A DNA stretch of 64,000 nucleotides from Meghimatium bilineatum. Taxonomy: Eukaryota > Mollusca > Gastropoda > Stylommatophora > Philomycidae. The notes beneath the pieces were generated by a model. That model was not told the DNA's origin, did no database searches, and was given only the letters and a program-made list of their open reading frames with translations. Positions 46,455-60,100 of this stretch are shown in pieces. Position numbers and translations under genes: made by a program. Positions within the stretch are counted from its first letter, which is position 1. Every line of letters starts with the position of its first letter. The DNA lies in the NCBI GenBank assembly GCA_034231615.1, contig CM067298.1, positions 29,890,127 to 29,954,126 on the forward strand, in the 5' to 3' direction.

Positions 46455-46880
46455 TGGAAGAGTTCTCTGGAGATGGCCTTCTTGTGTGCTGTTTGTAAGC
46501 TTGTTCCTGTGGCTTCTTTGATTTCTGTGATCCATCTTTTACATGGTCTGCCTCTGGCTTTATAACCGTTATGTCTATGTGTCATGGCCATTTGTGGCAT
46601 GCTATATGTCGGTAGTCTGGAAGCGTGTGAAAACCACTTGATCTGCTGTCTTTTGATGTGTTCCAATACTGGTATTGTTTTGGTTATCTGTCTGATGTTA
46701 TCGTTTCTAATTCTATCTCTTAATGACACTCCGAGTATTCTTCGTAGACATGTCATTTCTGTTGTCACTATTTTTCTTTTGTCTTGTGCTGTCAGTGTCC
46801 AGGTTTGGCACTGGTAGCATAGTGATGCAGCTGTACAGCATGTTTTAACAATTTGGTTTAAATGAGTATAGTGACAATAA
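46455..46880 (-). mobile_element. LINE C-terminal fragment in hAT
   Basis: Minus strand reads CYQCQTWTLTAQDKRKIVTT, EMTCLRRILGVSLRDRIRND, RQQIKWFSHASRLPTY, then KARGRPCKRWITEI. One open frame, but it begins inside the hAT end sequence, so no intact gene. Confidence 0.65.
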
Positions 46881-47992
46881 AATAAATAATACATTATTTT
46901 TAATATTATCAACCATTTTTTTTTATTCCTGCGGGAGGGGGGGGGCACTCTTTCGTTGCCGAGGGGCCCAACACTATTTCTTTGCCCGGGGGCCCTAAAT
47001 GGTGTAAAGACGGCTCTGCGAATAGGGCTCACTAGCCATATACGAACTCATAATCAAGGACATAACTAAAATTGAATTTTCAAAAGTGGGTGTAACAAAT
47101 GGTCATCATCACTTGTGATGGACGAACAACATATTGGAGTGGTACCCTTAAGCCGTTTGGTATTAGAAGCGATAATTAATGTATTTAGATTTGGAGTGGA
47201 GTGGAGCATTCTTGAATTGCTAAGTGTAGTTTTTAGAGGGTACATTTTACAAATCATAACTAGTAGTCTGTGAGAAATGTGGCCATAACATGGCAACCCT
47301 TGAAACAGCTTAACCCCGTTTGATTGGCTATCTGGGTTAGCGATAGCTAGCAATATATGAAATTATAGATAGTTCTACTACCAACTTAAGTTAAATCTGG
47401 TCCAGAATTCCTTGGTGACTTTAAATATTACAATTCTCTAATAATTGTAACACAGCTAAAAGAAATACGTATATTCTTTCTTTGTTTTGAGAGATTTTGC
47501 TGATACTAAAAGTCCGATTTGTTTTATAGTGCTTGTCGAAGTTCACAGGCCATATTTCCGGTCACGGTGGTTATTATCTCAGTAGAGAGACTTGGTGCAG
47601 GTTTATTATTATTAGTCACTGACTGGATGTCGAAGTCTCTACTTCATTGAAATAATTTGTTTATATATTATATAGTGTAGTCATAGTAAATTAGAAAGAA
47701 GTAATAGTTACTTTATTTCTTTACTACGTTTTCCTTTTGGGTGCAAAGGAGGATCTAAAAAAATTATATTATAATAATTATAATTTATATCTGGAAATGA
47801 AAGCCGCTTCTTTGTACTCTACTAAGTCTCTACTGTGATCAATTGTGATACGGACGTTCTAATTTAACCAGCTTACTTTAACTATATAATATTCATTGAC
47901 ATATTGGCGTAGGCTTCTAAGTCAAATTCTGAAACGTGCTCAAGACAAGTCTTTCATGTAATAACACAGATAAAGTGTCAAATTCAAACAAT

Positions 47993-48190
47993 ATGAATAC
48001 ATTTAGTCGATCAGAGAGGACCCCTTCACCACCGTCATCTCCATCTTATATCTCGGTAAATGATAGCGAATCAGATTCGTCTGAACACTTACCACAGACA
48101 ACAGCCAGAGAAGATGATACGAGAGGAGTTACTAGAAGCGAATCAGTTAAATCTTTATCTTCACTGGGCGAGCAAAACACAGCTGATGAT
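47993..48190 (+). CDS. Exon 1 of unrecognised gene
   Basis: ATG at 47993: MNTFSRSERTPSPPSSPSYI, SVNDSESDSSEHLPQ, ending LGEQNTADD at consensus donor GTAAGT (48191). 66 codons, Ser-rich and acidic. An upstream in-frame extension exists but has no ATG. RTPSPP and SPSYISVNDSESDSSE look like phosphorylation-prone disorder. Confidence 0.55.
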
Positions 48191-51100
48191 GTAAGTGCAA
48201 TATATGGCCTATATGTTAATTAGGCCTATTGAGAGTATATTAAGTGTAGGTTCACAGGTCACAGATTGTCAGCATATCCTGCAATTTTCCGTAGTTGGGC
48301 ATCTCCCTAGCGAAGTGGTTAAACTGTTCGCCTTGTGTTCAAGAGGTCATGGGTTCGAATCCGGCTCGCATCACCTTGTGTACAAGGTGGATTTTTTTCG
48401 GAGATCCCTGTGGATTATCACTTGAAGCTATGGAGTTACATGCTATGAGTGATACTCTCGGCAGTTGGCGTGCCGCTTCGCGCTTCGTTGAGAGGGACGG
48501 AGTACATATGGGAAACCAAGTACAGTTAAGTCAATCCTCTACGACTTTTCAACCCTTTTCCCTTAGTTACCTTCAACATGCCTGGAAAGAAGACAGTAGG
48601 CCTAGGCCTAACCATATTATTTGCACCATAAATAAATAATGTAGGCCTATAATAATCTAATTCAGCTGTTTTTCATCTGCTCTACTCTAAATATTAAAAG
48701 TATGTTATTTGAAACAATATTAATTTGGCGTTAACATTTACATTAGGGAGGGGGTAAGGGCTAGGATCAGTTATAAATTAAAAAATAAATTAGTTATAAA
48801 AATTATAATTATAAATGTGGTTGATATAGTTTGCGTCTGGAGATGTCACGGCATCACACGACATTAATTTCATTGGTGTTACAAGGAAATCCATGACTTG
48901 GATAGTTAAAAATGTAAACATTGTGTGCTATTTATAGTACAGTGAAGACGTATATCATAGTTTTACCCCTATTTGTTTGTTCCTGGTCCACTAAGAGTTC
49001 AGTTTAACTGAGGTTGCCCATATTTTCATCTTGTAAAAATAGGACAAAATGACATTTTTAGTACCCGGTAGTACCAAAAGAACAAAAACACTTTTGACTA
49101 AAAAAGAGTACATATGTAAAAAAGATAATATTTATATTATAGTTATAGGCCTACACAACACATTCTAACAGAAAACAAGTTACGCTTTTACAATTTTCAT
49201 ATGAAAATAGTCCCTACCATACATTTCTAATAAATTATTTTGTTAAAAGTTTTTTTTAAATTAATAATTAAAAACAAAGTTTTAATATTCTTACTTTCAT
49301 CACATTAAAAATAAGGTTCGATTATTACTATACCTCTATAGAAGCAAATTTAGCACTTATTATTTTTATCAAACTGACAAACCTATAGGCCTACTAAGTG
49401 AAAGTGAGAAACAATAAGTATAACAAGTAGGCCTAGACAATGCAAATGTTAAGTAACTGCTAGAAAAGGATATTTTGATTGTCTATTCTTGCATGATTTT
49501 ATTCCTGAAGACTAAATTTGATTTAGCAATATTTTATTTTTTTAAATAATTGACAATGTTAGCATGTCTCTGAAAGTTTTATTACAGAAATAAGAGACCT
49601 AGAAAATGAAGCGTTCGATTGTATACGACAGCACCAATTATAGTTGACATGGGATTCCCAAAACATCTCCCATATTTAATTGCAATACACAAACAAGAGG
49701 CATCAGTAAAAGTAGATGGAACAATATCATAATGGTTTAATGTACAGAAAGGAGTTAGAAAAGGATGAACACTATCACCATACTTTTTAAACATCTACGC
49801 TGAAAACATAATGAGAAATGTAAAAGGTGACATGACATTTGTTGACTTCCAACTTCTTATCATCGACGGTCAGCAGAAATCAGATATGCTGATGACACAG
49901 TTCTCTTAACAACAAACAAAGATGGTCTAAAGAAAATGCTACTATCAACAAAAAAACACAGTGAAACTCAAAACCTGTTCTTAAGTATGAAGAAAACAAA
50001 AATTATGACTATCTATAAAGTGAAAGTACAACCAGAGATAATTTCGAACTAGAGGATGTTGCAAATTTCGAGTATTTGGACATAAACATAAATAGCTCAG
50101 GAGACTGCACAGTAGAAATCAAGAGAATTGAAATGGAAAATCTTTGAGAAGGTACCAGCAGCATAACCAAACTATGTATGATCAGAATATGTGTATTTCT
50201 AGTGGCAATATACGGTTGTGAGGCATGGACATTAAATAAAACAGTAGCAAAGAGAATCGCTGCTTTCGAAATGAGATTCTACAGAAGAATCGTACGCATA
50301 CCATGGACTGCTAAAAAGATAAATCAAGATGTGTTAAGATCAATAAATGTAGAGGATTGCTGGCTCCTTAATTTAATAATATCATAACAAGAAATCTGAG
50401 TCAATTTTAGTCATATAAAGAGGCATAACAGCATGGAAAGATTAATAGCTGAGGGCATAGTTAACGGCAAATGGGGAAGAGGGCACCCAAGACATCGATG
50501 GTGCAGTGATATATCAGATTGTTTAAACATGTCTCTAGCTGTGGCAGGTCATTTTACCCAGAATCACCCAGATTTTTACCCAGATTGTTCAGAGGATCCA
50601 TGAGGAAAACCATGTTCTAGTATGAATATGTAACATGATGAAGAGACCTGACAGATGGTTGCGGATCCAGTGGTCCATGGGCTCATGCTCTTTGACCCAA
50701 TGCCATTGTGTGATATTGTATGCATGTGTTTGCATTGTATGCATGTGTTTGTGAGCTGTTGTTTTGTTCCATATAATGTGTTCCATTTATCCTGCCCTGG
50801 AGGGAAACCTGACAGATACAATAACCTGTTTCTCTCCTATGCAATTGAGCTAGATTGAAGGAAAAAAATATCTCACACCTGAGACTTCTCTACAAATATG
50901 TGAACATTTAGATTTGTTGGGAAGAAACAATTATTTCTCCCACAAGAAAACTCCCATCATTGTTCTCTCAGGGGGCATTACAGATTTGACATTTTTATGA
51001 CCCAGTGGCTGGTTTAAATTACCTGTGTCTGGACTTAGGAAATTCTGATCAGCAACTCACAATTCTCTACATATTGGAGAGACAGGCTAGATGCATTTAT

Positions 51101-54100
51101 TGTTTAAATAAAACTTTCTACTTTTTAAAAATCTTGGCAGTTTTTAAAACAGAAAAATGCAAAATATAGGATTGCAGCTGATTGGAGCGCATACAATATC
51201 TAGGTAAGTCAATGTCGACATATTTCATGTTAATTCAGTAGGCCTAGACTCATTACTTTATATACAGTTTCTAATTTGTAAGAGCATAGTTAGTTGAATA
51301 AATGTGCAAAATAAACTATTTCCTCTCAATGAAAAATAACTTGTAATATATGTGTAGATAGATCTATTGTTATATTGTCTGTATGACAAAAATTGTAAAA
51401 AAGCTATATCTAGATCGTGTAAGAATATGAATTCTTTGTGTACCATTCACGTAGCTTACTATCTAATATGTATATGTATACGTTTCTGTATTCAAAATGT
51501 ATTAGTAATGTTTTTTATTTATTTCTAAACAGGAATATGGATCACTGCAGTTCACTACACATGCGACGTTTAAATGATTTGTGCAGAATTTGTGGAGGAA
51601 GAACATTATCTAAGAAAGAAAAAGATGTGCAGAAGAAACTACGGTCCTGTAGCTTGTATGAAAGAGAATTATCTAGTTTTTATGGGATACATATCAATAA
51701 CGACAATGAAACAAAACATTCTACCACATTGTATGGCAAGTGTCAAGTGCGAAATAATAGACTCAAATTGAACAAGGGTAGTAAATCTCCAGCTCAAGCC
51801 CAAGCCAAATTGATAGCTACTAACAGTGCACATATCTGGATGGAATGTAATCCTAATTTAACTGTTTTAGAATGTTCCATGTGTAGTCCTCATCAAAGTA
51901 TGAAATATGGTTGCGCAAAAAGAAAGAGAGTTTTTGACAATTCAAATAATGATAATGTAAATGATGTATCTGTACCTGTGTTATTTTCTGCTAGAGAAAC
52001 AGAGGAAGATATTCTAATACCAGTGACGGCAAGATTGTCTCCACAACTCACCAATAGTAACAGCAATCCAATTAATGTAAAAATATCTATAACTTGTCGT
52101 TGCCTTGAATATAATGATGGAATATCTTCCACATTTACAACACCTGTATTTCCACAACCTAGCAACAGCACACCTTCCACATTTACACCTCCATTTGCAC
52201 ATCTTCACTATAACAGCACACCTTCCACATTTTTTAGACCTATAGCGCCCAATAGCATACACAATTCTGCCATATCTAGCATACACCCTGCAGTTACTAC
52301 ATGTACAGTTTCAGAATCCAGAAAGTTAACAGCAGACAGCGCCACTTCTCCCATGATGAAACATGACTTTAGTTTTCAAAAATCTTTCAACAAACCTCTA
52401 TCGACAAATCAGGAGGAATTATTAGTCACACATCTAATTAGAAGGAAGCTATACAACAACCCCAATAAACTTTTACGTTGCAAAACAAAAGGACAGCCTT
52501 TAGTGTTTCAAAGAATAATTGTTCCACGAAAACAAACAGGCCTCATTGGCACACCAACAAAAAGAAGGAGAACCAATTTGTTATGCAGTGTACGGAAACA
52601 TATTGCAGGTCAGGCCAAAGATTCTTTATAGAAACAAAAGAATTTGAGTAGATAACATGCAAGTAGTATTTCCTTATGTGTCAATTATAGACACATACCA
52701 GACAATGAAATTTGGGTGAAATTTCGAGGAGATCACGGTAAGAACAGTTTAAAAACATTTTTTACAAATAGGAAATATAGACAGACCTATTTCAAAATTC
52801 AATACCACTATGATAGGAATGGCAAAAATTAAAGACACTTATGACAACTTAACAGTTATGATAGCGGATCTTAGGGAAAACATAAAAATAGTAGAGGGAA
52901 TAGAGTGGAAAGGGAAAAAGATAGTGACATTTCTATTTGGGGATCTTCTTCTTCTTCTTCTGCGTTCGTTCTCAAACTCCTGCATAGCAGGATGTAGTCC
53001 GGAGAACGGAATGCGTTGTGTCATGGTTTACAGCATTGCTGCGATATCTGCGCCTTTCGGCCTGACACATCCGACTTCAGCAAGGCTTTGGGTCACTGAC
53101 CCTATATGGGATGGGACAGCCAACTCCTTCCCATAACCTCCTTAGTCGCCTTTTACGACATGCGTGGAAGGTAAAGTGTTGCTATTCTTTGCTCCCCTTT
53201 TGGGCCCGGCAACACACAGGCGTTATTTGGGGATTATGACTTCCTATGTAAAGTATATGGATTGTCTCGAGCTCAAGGCACATTTCCTTGTCTGTGGTGC
53301 TTGCAAGAAAAACCAGACATACAGAAACCTCAAACAGTTATTCATGAACGAACACTTACTATGCTGTACACAGATAATCGTAGATTTAAAAAAATATGGA
53401 CTTGAGAGAAAGGAGTAAGCAAAATTTTATCATAATAGTAAGTAAAAGTAAAGTAACCCATAACATTTATTAATGCCGTAGGGGTGTGAGATGTTAGCGA
53501 TCTCACTTTTCACTGGCTCTGCAAATGAGGGAGGTAGCCATCTACTCTCCATCGCAGTCTTTACTTCCCGGATTAATCCGGTAACCATTTAAGGCTGGGT
53601 CGACCTGGGAGCCGTTGCGATCTGAAAACATTTCCGCCTCAACTGGCGAATGAACCCTAGACCACTCATATGCGAAGCCAGTGCGCTAACCACTTCTAAC
53701 CATCATAATAGTATACATTGTTAGATATTGACATTGATAGAGTCTGTCCACCATACTTACACATTCTTCTTGGTATAGTTCACAAACACCATACACTCTT
53801 AGAGATTGAAGCAGACACTATAGATGCAGCAATAGAAAAGGACACCAATGAAAACAGAAATAAAAAAGCAGAAACACTGGCCAAATATAGTAGTAACTGG
53901 AAACTCTTTGAATGCAAGACGTCAGAAATGGAGCTCTTGCAAGGATGTGTTGTGTTTGAAACTGATCCTGTTCAAAAGGAAGTTTTCCAGACAAAGCTGT
54001 CAGCATGTGAGGACACTTTGCATAGCTTTCTTTATGCTCCACTTACTACCAAGTCTGGTCCAGTGTGTTCTAAACTAGATGAAATACTACACATACATCA

Positions 54101-57100
54101 TATTAAAATACAGTCATTTCACAGTAGATCTTTCAATGGCAACCACTGCAACAAATATCTCACAACTCCAGTATACACTGACTTAACCAAGACAATTGTA
54201 GCAACAACAGAATATACATCCACCTATTCAATTATTGAGAAAGGATTCAAAGTTTTAGAACATCATTTTGTGCCATGGCTAGACAGATACAGATTTGGTC
54301 TAGGATTTCATGGAGAACAGGGCGGAGAACTAATGCACTCTACGATAGGGAAAATAGAGCAAAGAGCATGGGCTATAAGGAATGAAACCAAACATATGCA
54401 ATTTATAATGGAGACACATCTTCTTCAAGTATCTCCAGATATGCAGCAGGCATCTCCAGCTTCTGCTCCAAAGAAGTCCAAGTCAAATTAGTTATAGTGG
54501 AATTTTGCACCATATTATACACAGGTCACATGACATATTATATGCATTCACAGTATGACAAGTCCACAAACATATCCTACAGGAGTACATTTACACAACT
54601 CACTGAATGACATCACACATTAGCTAATTAGTGGTTACTAAATGTTCTTCTTCTTCAGCGTTCATTCTCAAACTCCCACTGGATATCTCTTGTATCAGGA
54701 CCATGGTCGTATTAGATTTCCAGAAGGATGTAGTCCAGAGAATGGAAATTAGTTGTGTCGCCGTTTTATTTGCGCCAATGGCCCGACACATCCGTCTTCG
54801 GCGGGCTAAATGTTCAAGTTCTGTTTTTTTGTTCTTGAAGATCTTGTTACAAAATAAATAAACATTGAGTTATACTCATCTTTAATATATTGGATGCAAG
54901 AAATGACAATATAAGGAATTTTATTTTGTTTTAAATAAAAATCATAAAGTAGAATATTCTGCATTGTGTTCAGTTTGAAAAAAAAGAAGATATATTTTAA
55001 TGGAGTGAATGGCTAATAAGAAAATGTGTATAAATTTAACCTTATATATACCATACACTGTATTCATTGTCTTCGACTGTATAGAAGATTTGTTCGCCTA
55101 ATTAATTAGGGTGTGTGATTCATTACGTTATTGATTATTTTTTTTCTTCGCTAGTCACACTATATATACGTGGAGTTCCGTGGCTGTTTTTGGCATGCGA
55201 CTCCAAGTATATAAATAGTCACCAATGGAAAGCACCAGAATAATCAGAAAAAGGAACAGACGAGCATTGCACAGGTCTTCTATACCATGCAGTAGGCCTA
55301 TATAGTTATTTTGTCAGTTCTTGTCTAACCTGTAAATCAAGTAAGGAATATGGACTGGATATAAATAACCAAAAAAACAAAAACCATGATAATCAGCAAA
55401 GACACAGAAGAACAAGAGCTAAATATAAACATTATCAGCATCTTGGACACACAGTCAAAAATGATGGAAAATATATGTGGTACAGAAGTTAAAAGGAGAA
55501 TATGAAGAATGGCTAAAAGTACCTACAAAATTATTACATGAGGAAAATAGCAACATCTAGATCTAAACAAATTACAAACAAGTTAACAATGAGAATTATA
55601 AAATACTACATCTATTCTATAAATGTATGACTCAGAAACATGGGCACTAAATAAACAATTAGAAGACAGAATTGATGCCTTTGAGATGTGGGTATATAAA
55701 AGAATAGGGAGAACATCATGGAAATATAAGAAAACAAACACAGAAACTAGAGGTTTTCAAACACTTTGAAGAAAGAATTACTAAGAGAAATAAAGATCAG
55801 ACAAATAAAATAATTTGAACACATAGAAAGACCTTATTAGAGTGAAGGTAAAGTCAAAGGCAAATGACCAAAAGGTAGGTAGAGATACAAGTGGGAGAGT
55901 AACATCACAAAATGGACAGGGTACAATCTATCAGAGTGCACCATCAAAATAAGAGGCAGGGGATGTTGGAGATATGTTGCAGAGACATCACTTGATGATG
56001 ATGTCTACCTAGCTGTGAAGTTTCTGGCTTGCTTCCTCAGTAATATCACCAATGACAATTGAAGGGTATCTCTTATCTTGCTTTAATTGCACTTGAATTG
56101 GCAGTGGGCGTGACAGAGAACACATTACCTCTGGTTTATGGAAAAAACTGTGGAAAACTAAAAGTTTGGGAAGTCTCAGGTGTGCCAGGCTTGGGGAATT
56201 AAGATCTGGTTCAAGGAAACCAATTTTTCCACACATTATACAGACATCAGAGACAGGCCAGGTGCACATTTATTAAAATGGCTAACTTTTTAAATATTTG
56301 TAGTATTTCAAACAAATAAAACTGCAAAATTCATTTTGTGTTGCTGTTTATTATTAGCTCACATTGAATATTTACACAGGTAAGGCAATGTCGTTATTTT
56401 TCATACGTTAATTGAGTAGGCCTGGTCTCATTACTTTACAGTGTCAAATTTGTTAGATCATTGTTTACCAAATAAAAGTGCAAAATAAACTATTATGCCA
56501 CCATTAAAAATAATGTAGCAGCCATCAATAGATAGATCTAATGTTAGTTCTAATATGATCACAATTTTTCCCGTACCATATTTAGATAGTGTAAAAGATT
56601 AATCTTTGTGTAGCGTTCTTGTTCTCTGTGATATTTATCAATTCGTGGTTGGAAAATATTCAGTCTAAAATAAGCTATTATGCCACCTTTAAAAATGTGT
56701 TAAGACATCTATAGATAGATCTAATGTTAGTAGCTCGAATATGATCAAAATTTTTCATATACCATATTTAGATTGTGTAAAAGATTAATTCGTTGTGTAG
56801 CATTCATGCAAATAATTTGTTCTCCGTGTGATATTTATCAATCATGGTTGGAAATTCATCATCAAGTGCCATCGCTATAGCCGTCAGAATAAGTTAGTTG
56901 CATGCTACACATACACAGAACAGTAACTTGCTTACTATCTAATATGTATATGTTATACGTTTGTGTTATGAAAATGTATTAACATTTTAACAAAAATTTA
57001 TTTCAAAACAGGAATATGGATCACTGCAGTTCACTACACATGCAATATTTGAATGATTTGTGCAGAATTTGTGGAGGAAGAACATTATCTAAGAAAGATA

Positions 57101-60100
57101 AACGTATGCAGAAGAAACCACGGTCCTGTAGCTTGTATCAAAGTGACATATCTAATATTTATGGGATACATATCATGGACGATTGTGAAACAAAACATTC
57201 AACCACATTGTGTGTCAAGTGTGTAATGCGAAATCATAAACTCAAATTCAACAGGGATAGTAAATCGATAGCTCAAGCCAAATTGATAGCTACTAACAGT
57301 GCACATATCTGGATGGAATTTAATCCTAACCTAACTGTTTTAGAATGTTCCGTGTGTAGTCATCATCAAAGTATGAATTATGGTTGCGTAAAAAGAAAGA
57401 GAGTTTTTGACAATTCAAATAATGATAATGTAAATGATGTATCTGTACCTGTGTTATTTTCTGCTAGAGAAACAGAGGAAGATATTCTAATACCAGTGAC
57501 GGCAAGATTGTCTCCACAACTCACCAATAGTAACAGCAATCCAATTAATGTAAAAATATCTATAACTTGTCGTTGCCTTGAATATAATGATGGAATACCT
57601 TCCACATTTACAACACCTGTATTTCCACATCTTCACTATACCAGCACACCCTCCACATTTACAGCACCTGCATTTCCACAACCTAGCACCAGCACACCTT
57701 CCACATTTTCTATACCTACATTGCTCTCAAACATACACAATTCTGCCACATCTAGCATACATCCTGTAGTTACTACATGTACAGTTTCAGAATTCAAAAA
57801 GTTAACATCAGACAGTGCCACTTCTCCCATGATGAAACATGACTTTAGTTTTCAAAAATCTCAACAAACCTCTATCAGAACCATTGACAAATAAGGAGGA
57901 ATTATTAGTCATACATCTAATTAGAAGGAAGCTATACAACCATAATAAACTTTTATGATGCAAAACAAAAGGGTAGCCATAGGGTTGTTTCAAAGAATAA
58001 TAGTTCCACGAAAACAAACATCTCATTGGCACACCAACAAAAAAGAACTAATTTGCTATTCAGTGTATGGAAACACATTGCAGGTCAAGCCGAAGAATCT
58101 TTAGAGAAGCAATACGTTGCAGAACTAAATAAAATTCCTGCCAGACAACGATATGCAATTTGTGAGAAAGCTGGAATAACTAAAAAAGACATGAACGAGA
58201 AAAACGCACTTGCCATGAAGGAAGCTACGGGACTAACATGTAGCAAATGAGAATCCAGAGAAAGTTCCAAGATGTAAATGAAGTCTCGCAAAGAGTCTTG
58301 TGTCCAAACATGTTAAAGTAGAACCAAAAGAATATGAAGTAGATAACATGCAAGTAGTATTTCCCCTTATGTGTCAATTGTAGATATATTCGATAAGCAC
58401 TCCAATTTAGGACAGTTGACATGGCACTGTAGACACATACTAGACAGTGAAATTTGGAGATCACGGTAAGAACAATTTAAAAACATTTTTACAAATAGGG
58501 AGTGCAGACAAATCTAATTCAAAATTCAACATCACTGTGATAGGAATGGCAAAAGTTATGACAACTTAAAGATATGATAGCTGATCTTAGGGAAAACAAA
58601 ACAGGTAGAGGGAATAGAGTGGAAAGCGAAAAAGATAAGTGACATTTCTGTTTGGGGATTATGACATCCTATATAAAGTATATGGATTGTCTGGAGCTCA
58701 ATGTATATTTCCTTGTCTATGGTGCTTGCAAGAGAAACCAGACATACTGAAACCTCAAACAGTTATTCACGAACAAACACTTAGCTGTACACATAATCGT
58801 TAGATTTAGAAAATATGGCCTTGAGAGAAAGGAGTACGCAAAGTTTTATCACAATAGTATGCATTCTCCATTGTTAGATATATATATATTGATATAGAGT
58901 CTGTCCACCATACTTACACATTCTTCTTGGTATAGTTCACAAACACCATACACTCTTAGAGATTGAAGCAGGCACTATAGATGCAGCAATAGAAAAGGAC
59001 ACAAATGAAAACAGAAATAAAAAAAGCAGAAACTCTGTCCAGATATGGGAGTAACTGGAAACTCTGAATGCAAGATGTCCGAAATGGAGTTCTGGCAATG
59101 GTGTACTGTGTTTGAAACTGATCCTGTTCAAAAAGAAGTGCTCCAGACAAAAATGACAGCATGTGAGGACACTTTGCATAACTTGCTTTATTCTCCACTT
59201 ACTTCCAGGTCTGGTCCAGTGTGTTCTAAACTAGACGAAATACTACACAAACATCATATTACCATACAATAATTTCACAGTAGATCTTTCAATGGCAACC
59301 ACTGCAACAAATATCTCACAACACCAGTATACACTGACTTAACCAGGACAAGTGTAACAACAACAACAGAATAGACATCTACCTATTCAATTATTGAGAA
59401 AGCTTTCAAAGTTCGTAATCTTTTTGATGCTCTTAACAATGCATACAGTGATATACACAATTTAGTATCTCATTCACATCCCCTATACACAAAGTCTATC
59501 TCAGATATACAAGCATGCATCAAGACATACAAGACACTGTACAGAAGATTCTTTCCTCAAAAAGTTATACCCAAACAAAACACTTTAGAACATCATTGTG
59601 TGCCATGGCTAGACAGATACAGATTTGGTCTAGGATTTCATGGAGAGCAGGGCGGCGAACGAATGCATTCTATGATAAGGAAAAAAGAGCATGGGCTATA
59701 AGGAATTAAACAAAACATATGAAGTTTATAATGGACATCTTCAAGTATCTCCAAATATGCAGGCATCTCCAGCTTCTGCTCCAAAGAAGTCCAATTCAAA
59801 TTAGTTATAGTGGAATTAGGTTTGAACCATATTATACACAGATCACATGACATGCATTCACAGTGTGACATATACACATTAGTTAATTAGTGGTTACTAA
59901 ATGTTCACGTTCTGTTTGTTTTTCATCACAATTGTTTTTTTAAAACAATTTTTTTTCAACCCTAAAAATCTTGATTGTCTGATTTTAATTTGTGCTATAA
60001 TTTGTCTGACCATTCAATTGCCATTAGAGCAATTCAATGGAGATAAGAGAGACCTTTCAATTGTCATTGGTGGATTCAGGTAGCACAAGCAAGAAATTCC

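Larger units (their letters stand above)
42115..47018 (+). mobile_element. hAT transposon (ZMYM1-like), 4.9 kb, 8-bp TSD
   Basis: Flanked by CGAATAGG at 42107-42114 and 47019-47026. Ends CAATGCCGTCTT and, reversed, CAGAGCCGTCTT. GC-rich subterminal blocks ('gcccgggggccc') occur at both ends. It holds a frameshifted hAT transposase and two LINE insertions (42838-44340 and 46455-46880). The related copy at 4094-4101 lacks the insertion. Confidence 0.85.
41290..47130 (+). mobile_element. Penelope-like element 3' half (GIY-YIG), split by hAT
   Basis: The frame at 41290-42043 reads LDVTCHPHSPTVRRILFKYY, CDKNLSDILVHSHPRANVP, then the endonuclease AIYVFICKCCDKKYVGETGN...CRHLHAVNH...VTLHFNG...HDIQVTAV, a GIY-YIG domain in which the paired motif is IYV...KYVG. 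Penelope-like retroelements carry this nuclease C-terminal to their RT. The RT is missing. A basic tail and stop at 42043 are followed by 3' sequence that is interrupted at 42115 by a hAT and resumes at 47019-47130. Confidence 0.7.
50880..54843 (+). mobile_element. RAG1-like (N-RAG-TP-type) transposon, copy 1, decayed
   Basis: Collinear with copy 2 from a 5' non-coding exon (donor GGTAAGTCAATGTCG near 51203, acceptor before GAATATGGATCAC at 51532) to 'tggttactaaatgttc' near 54640. No terminal inverted repeat is found on either side: the left edge is blurred and the right is cut at 54843, where copy 2 begins. Carries three SINE insertions, each with a clean target duplication and an empty counterpart in copy 2. 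Confidence 0.7.

Noticed and set aside
47936..47992. Upstream start for the unrecognised host gene
   Set aside because: The frame is open but its first codon is GTG. The first ATG is at 47993.
48293..48380. tRNA gene
   Set aside because: Good A- and B-box words but no acceptor-stem pairing and no clean end. It reads on into a SINE body.
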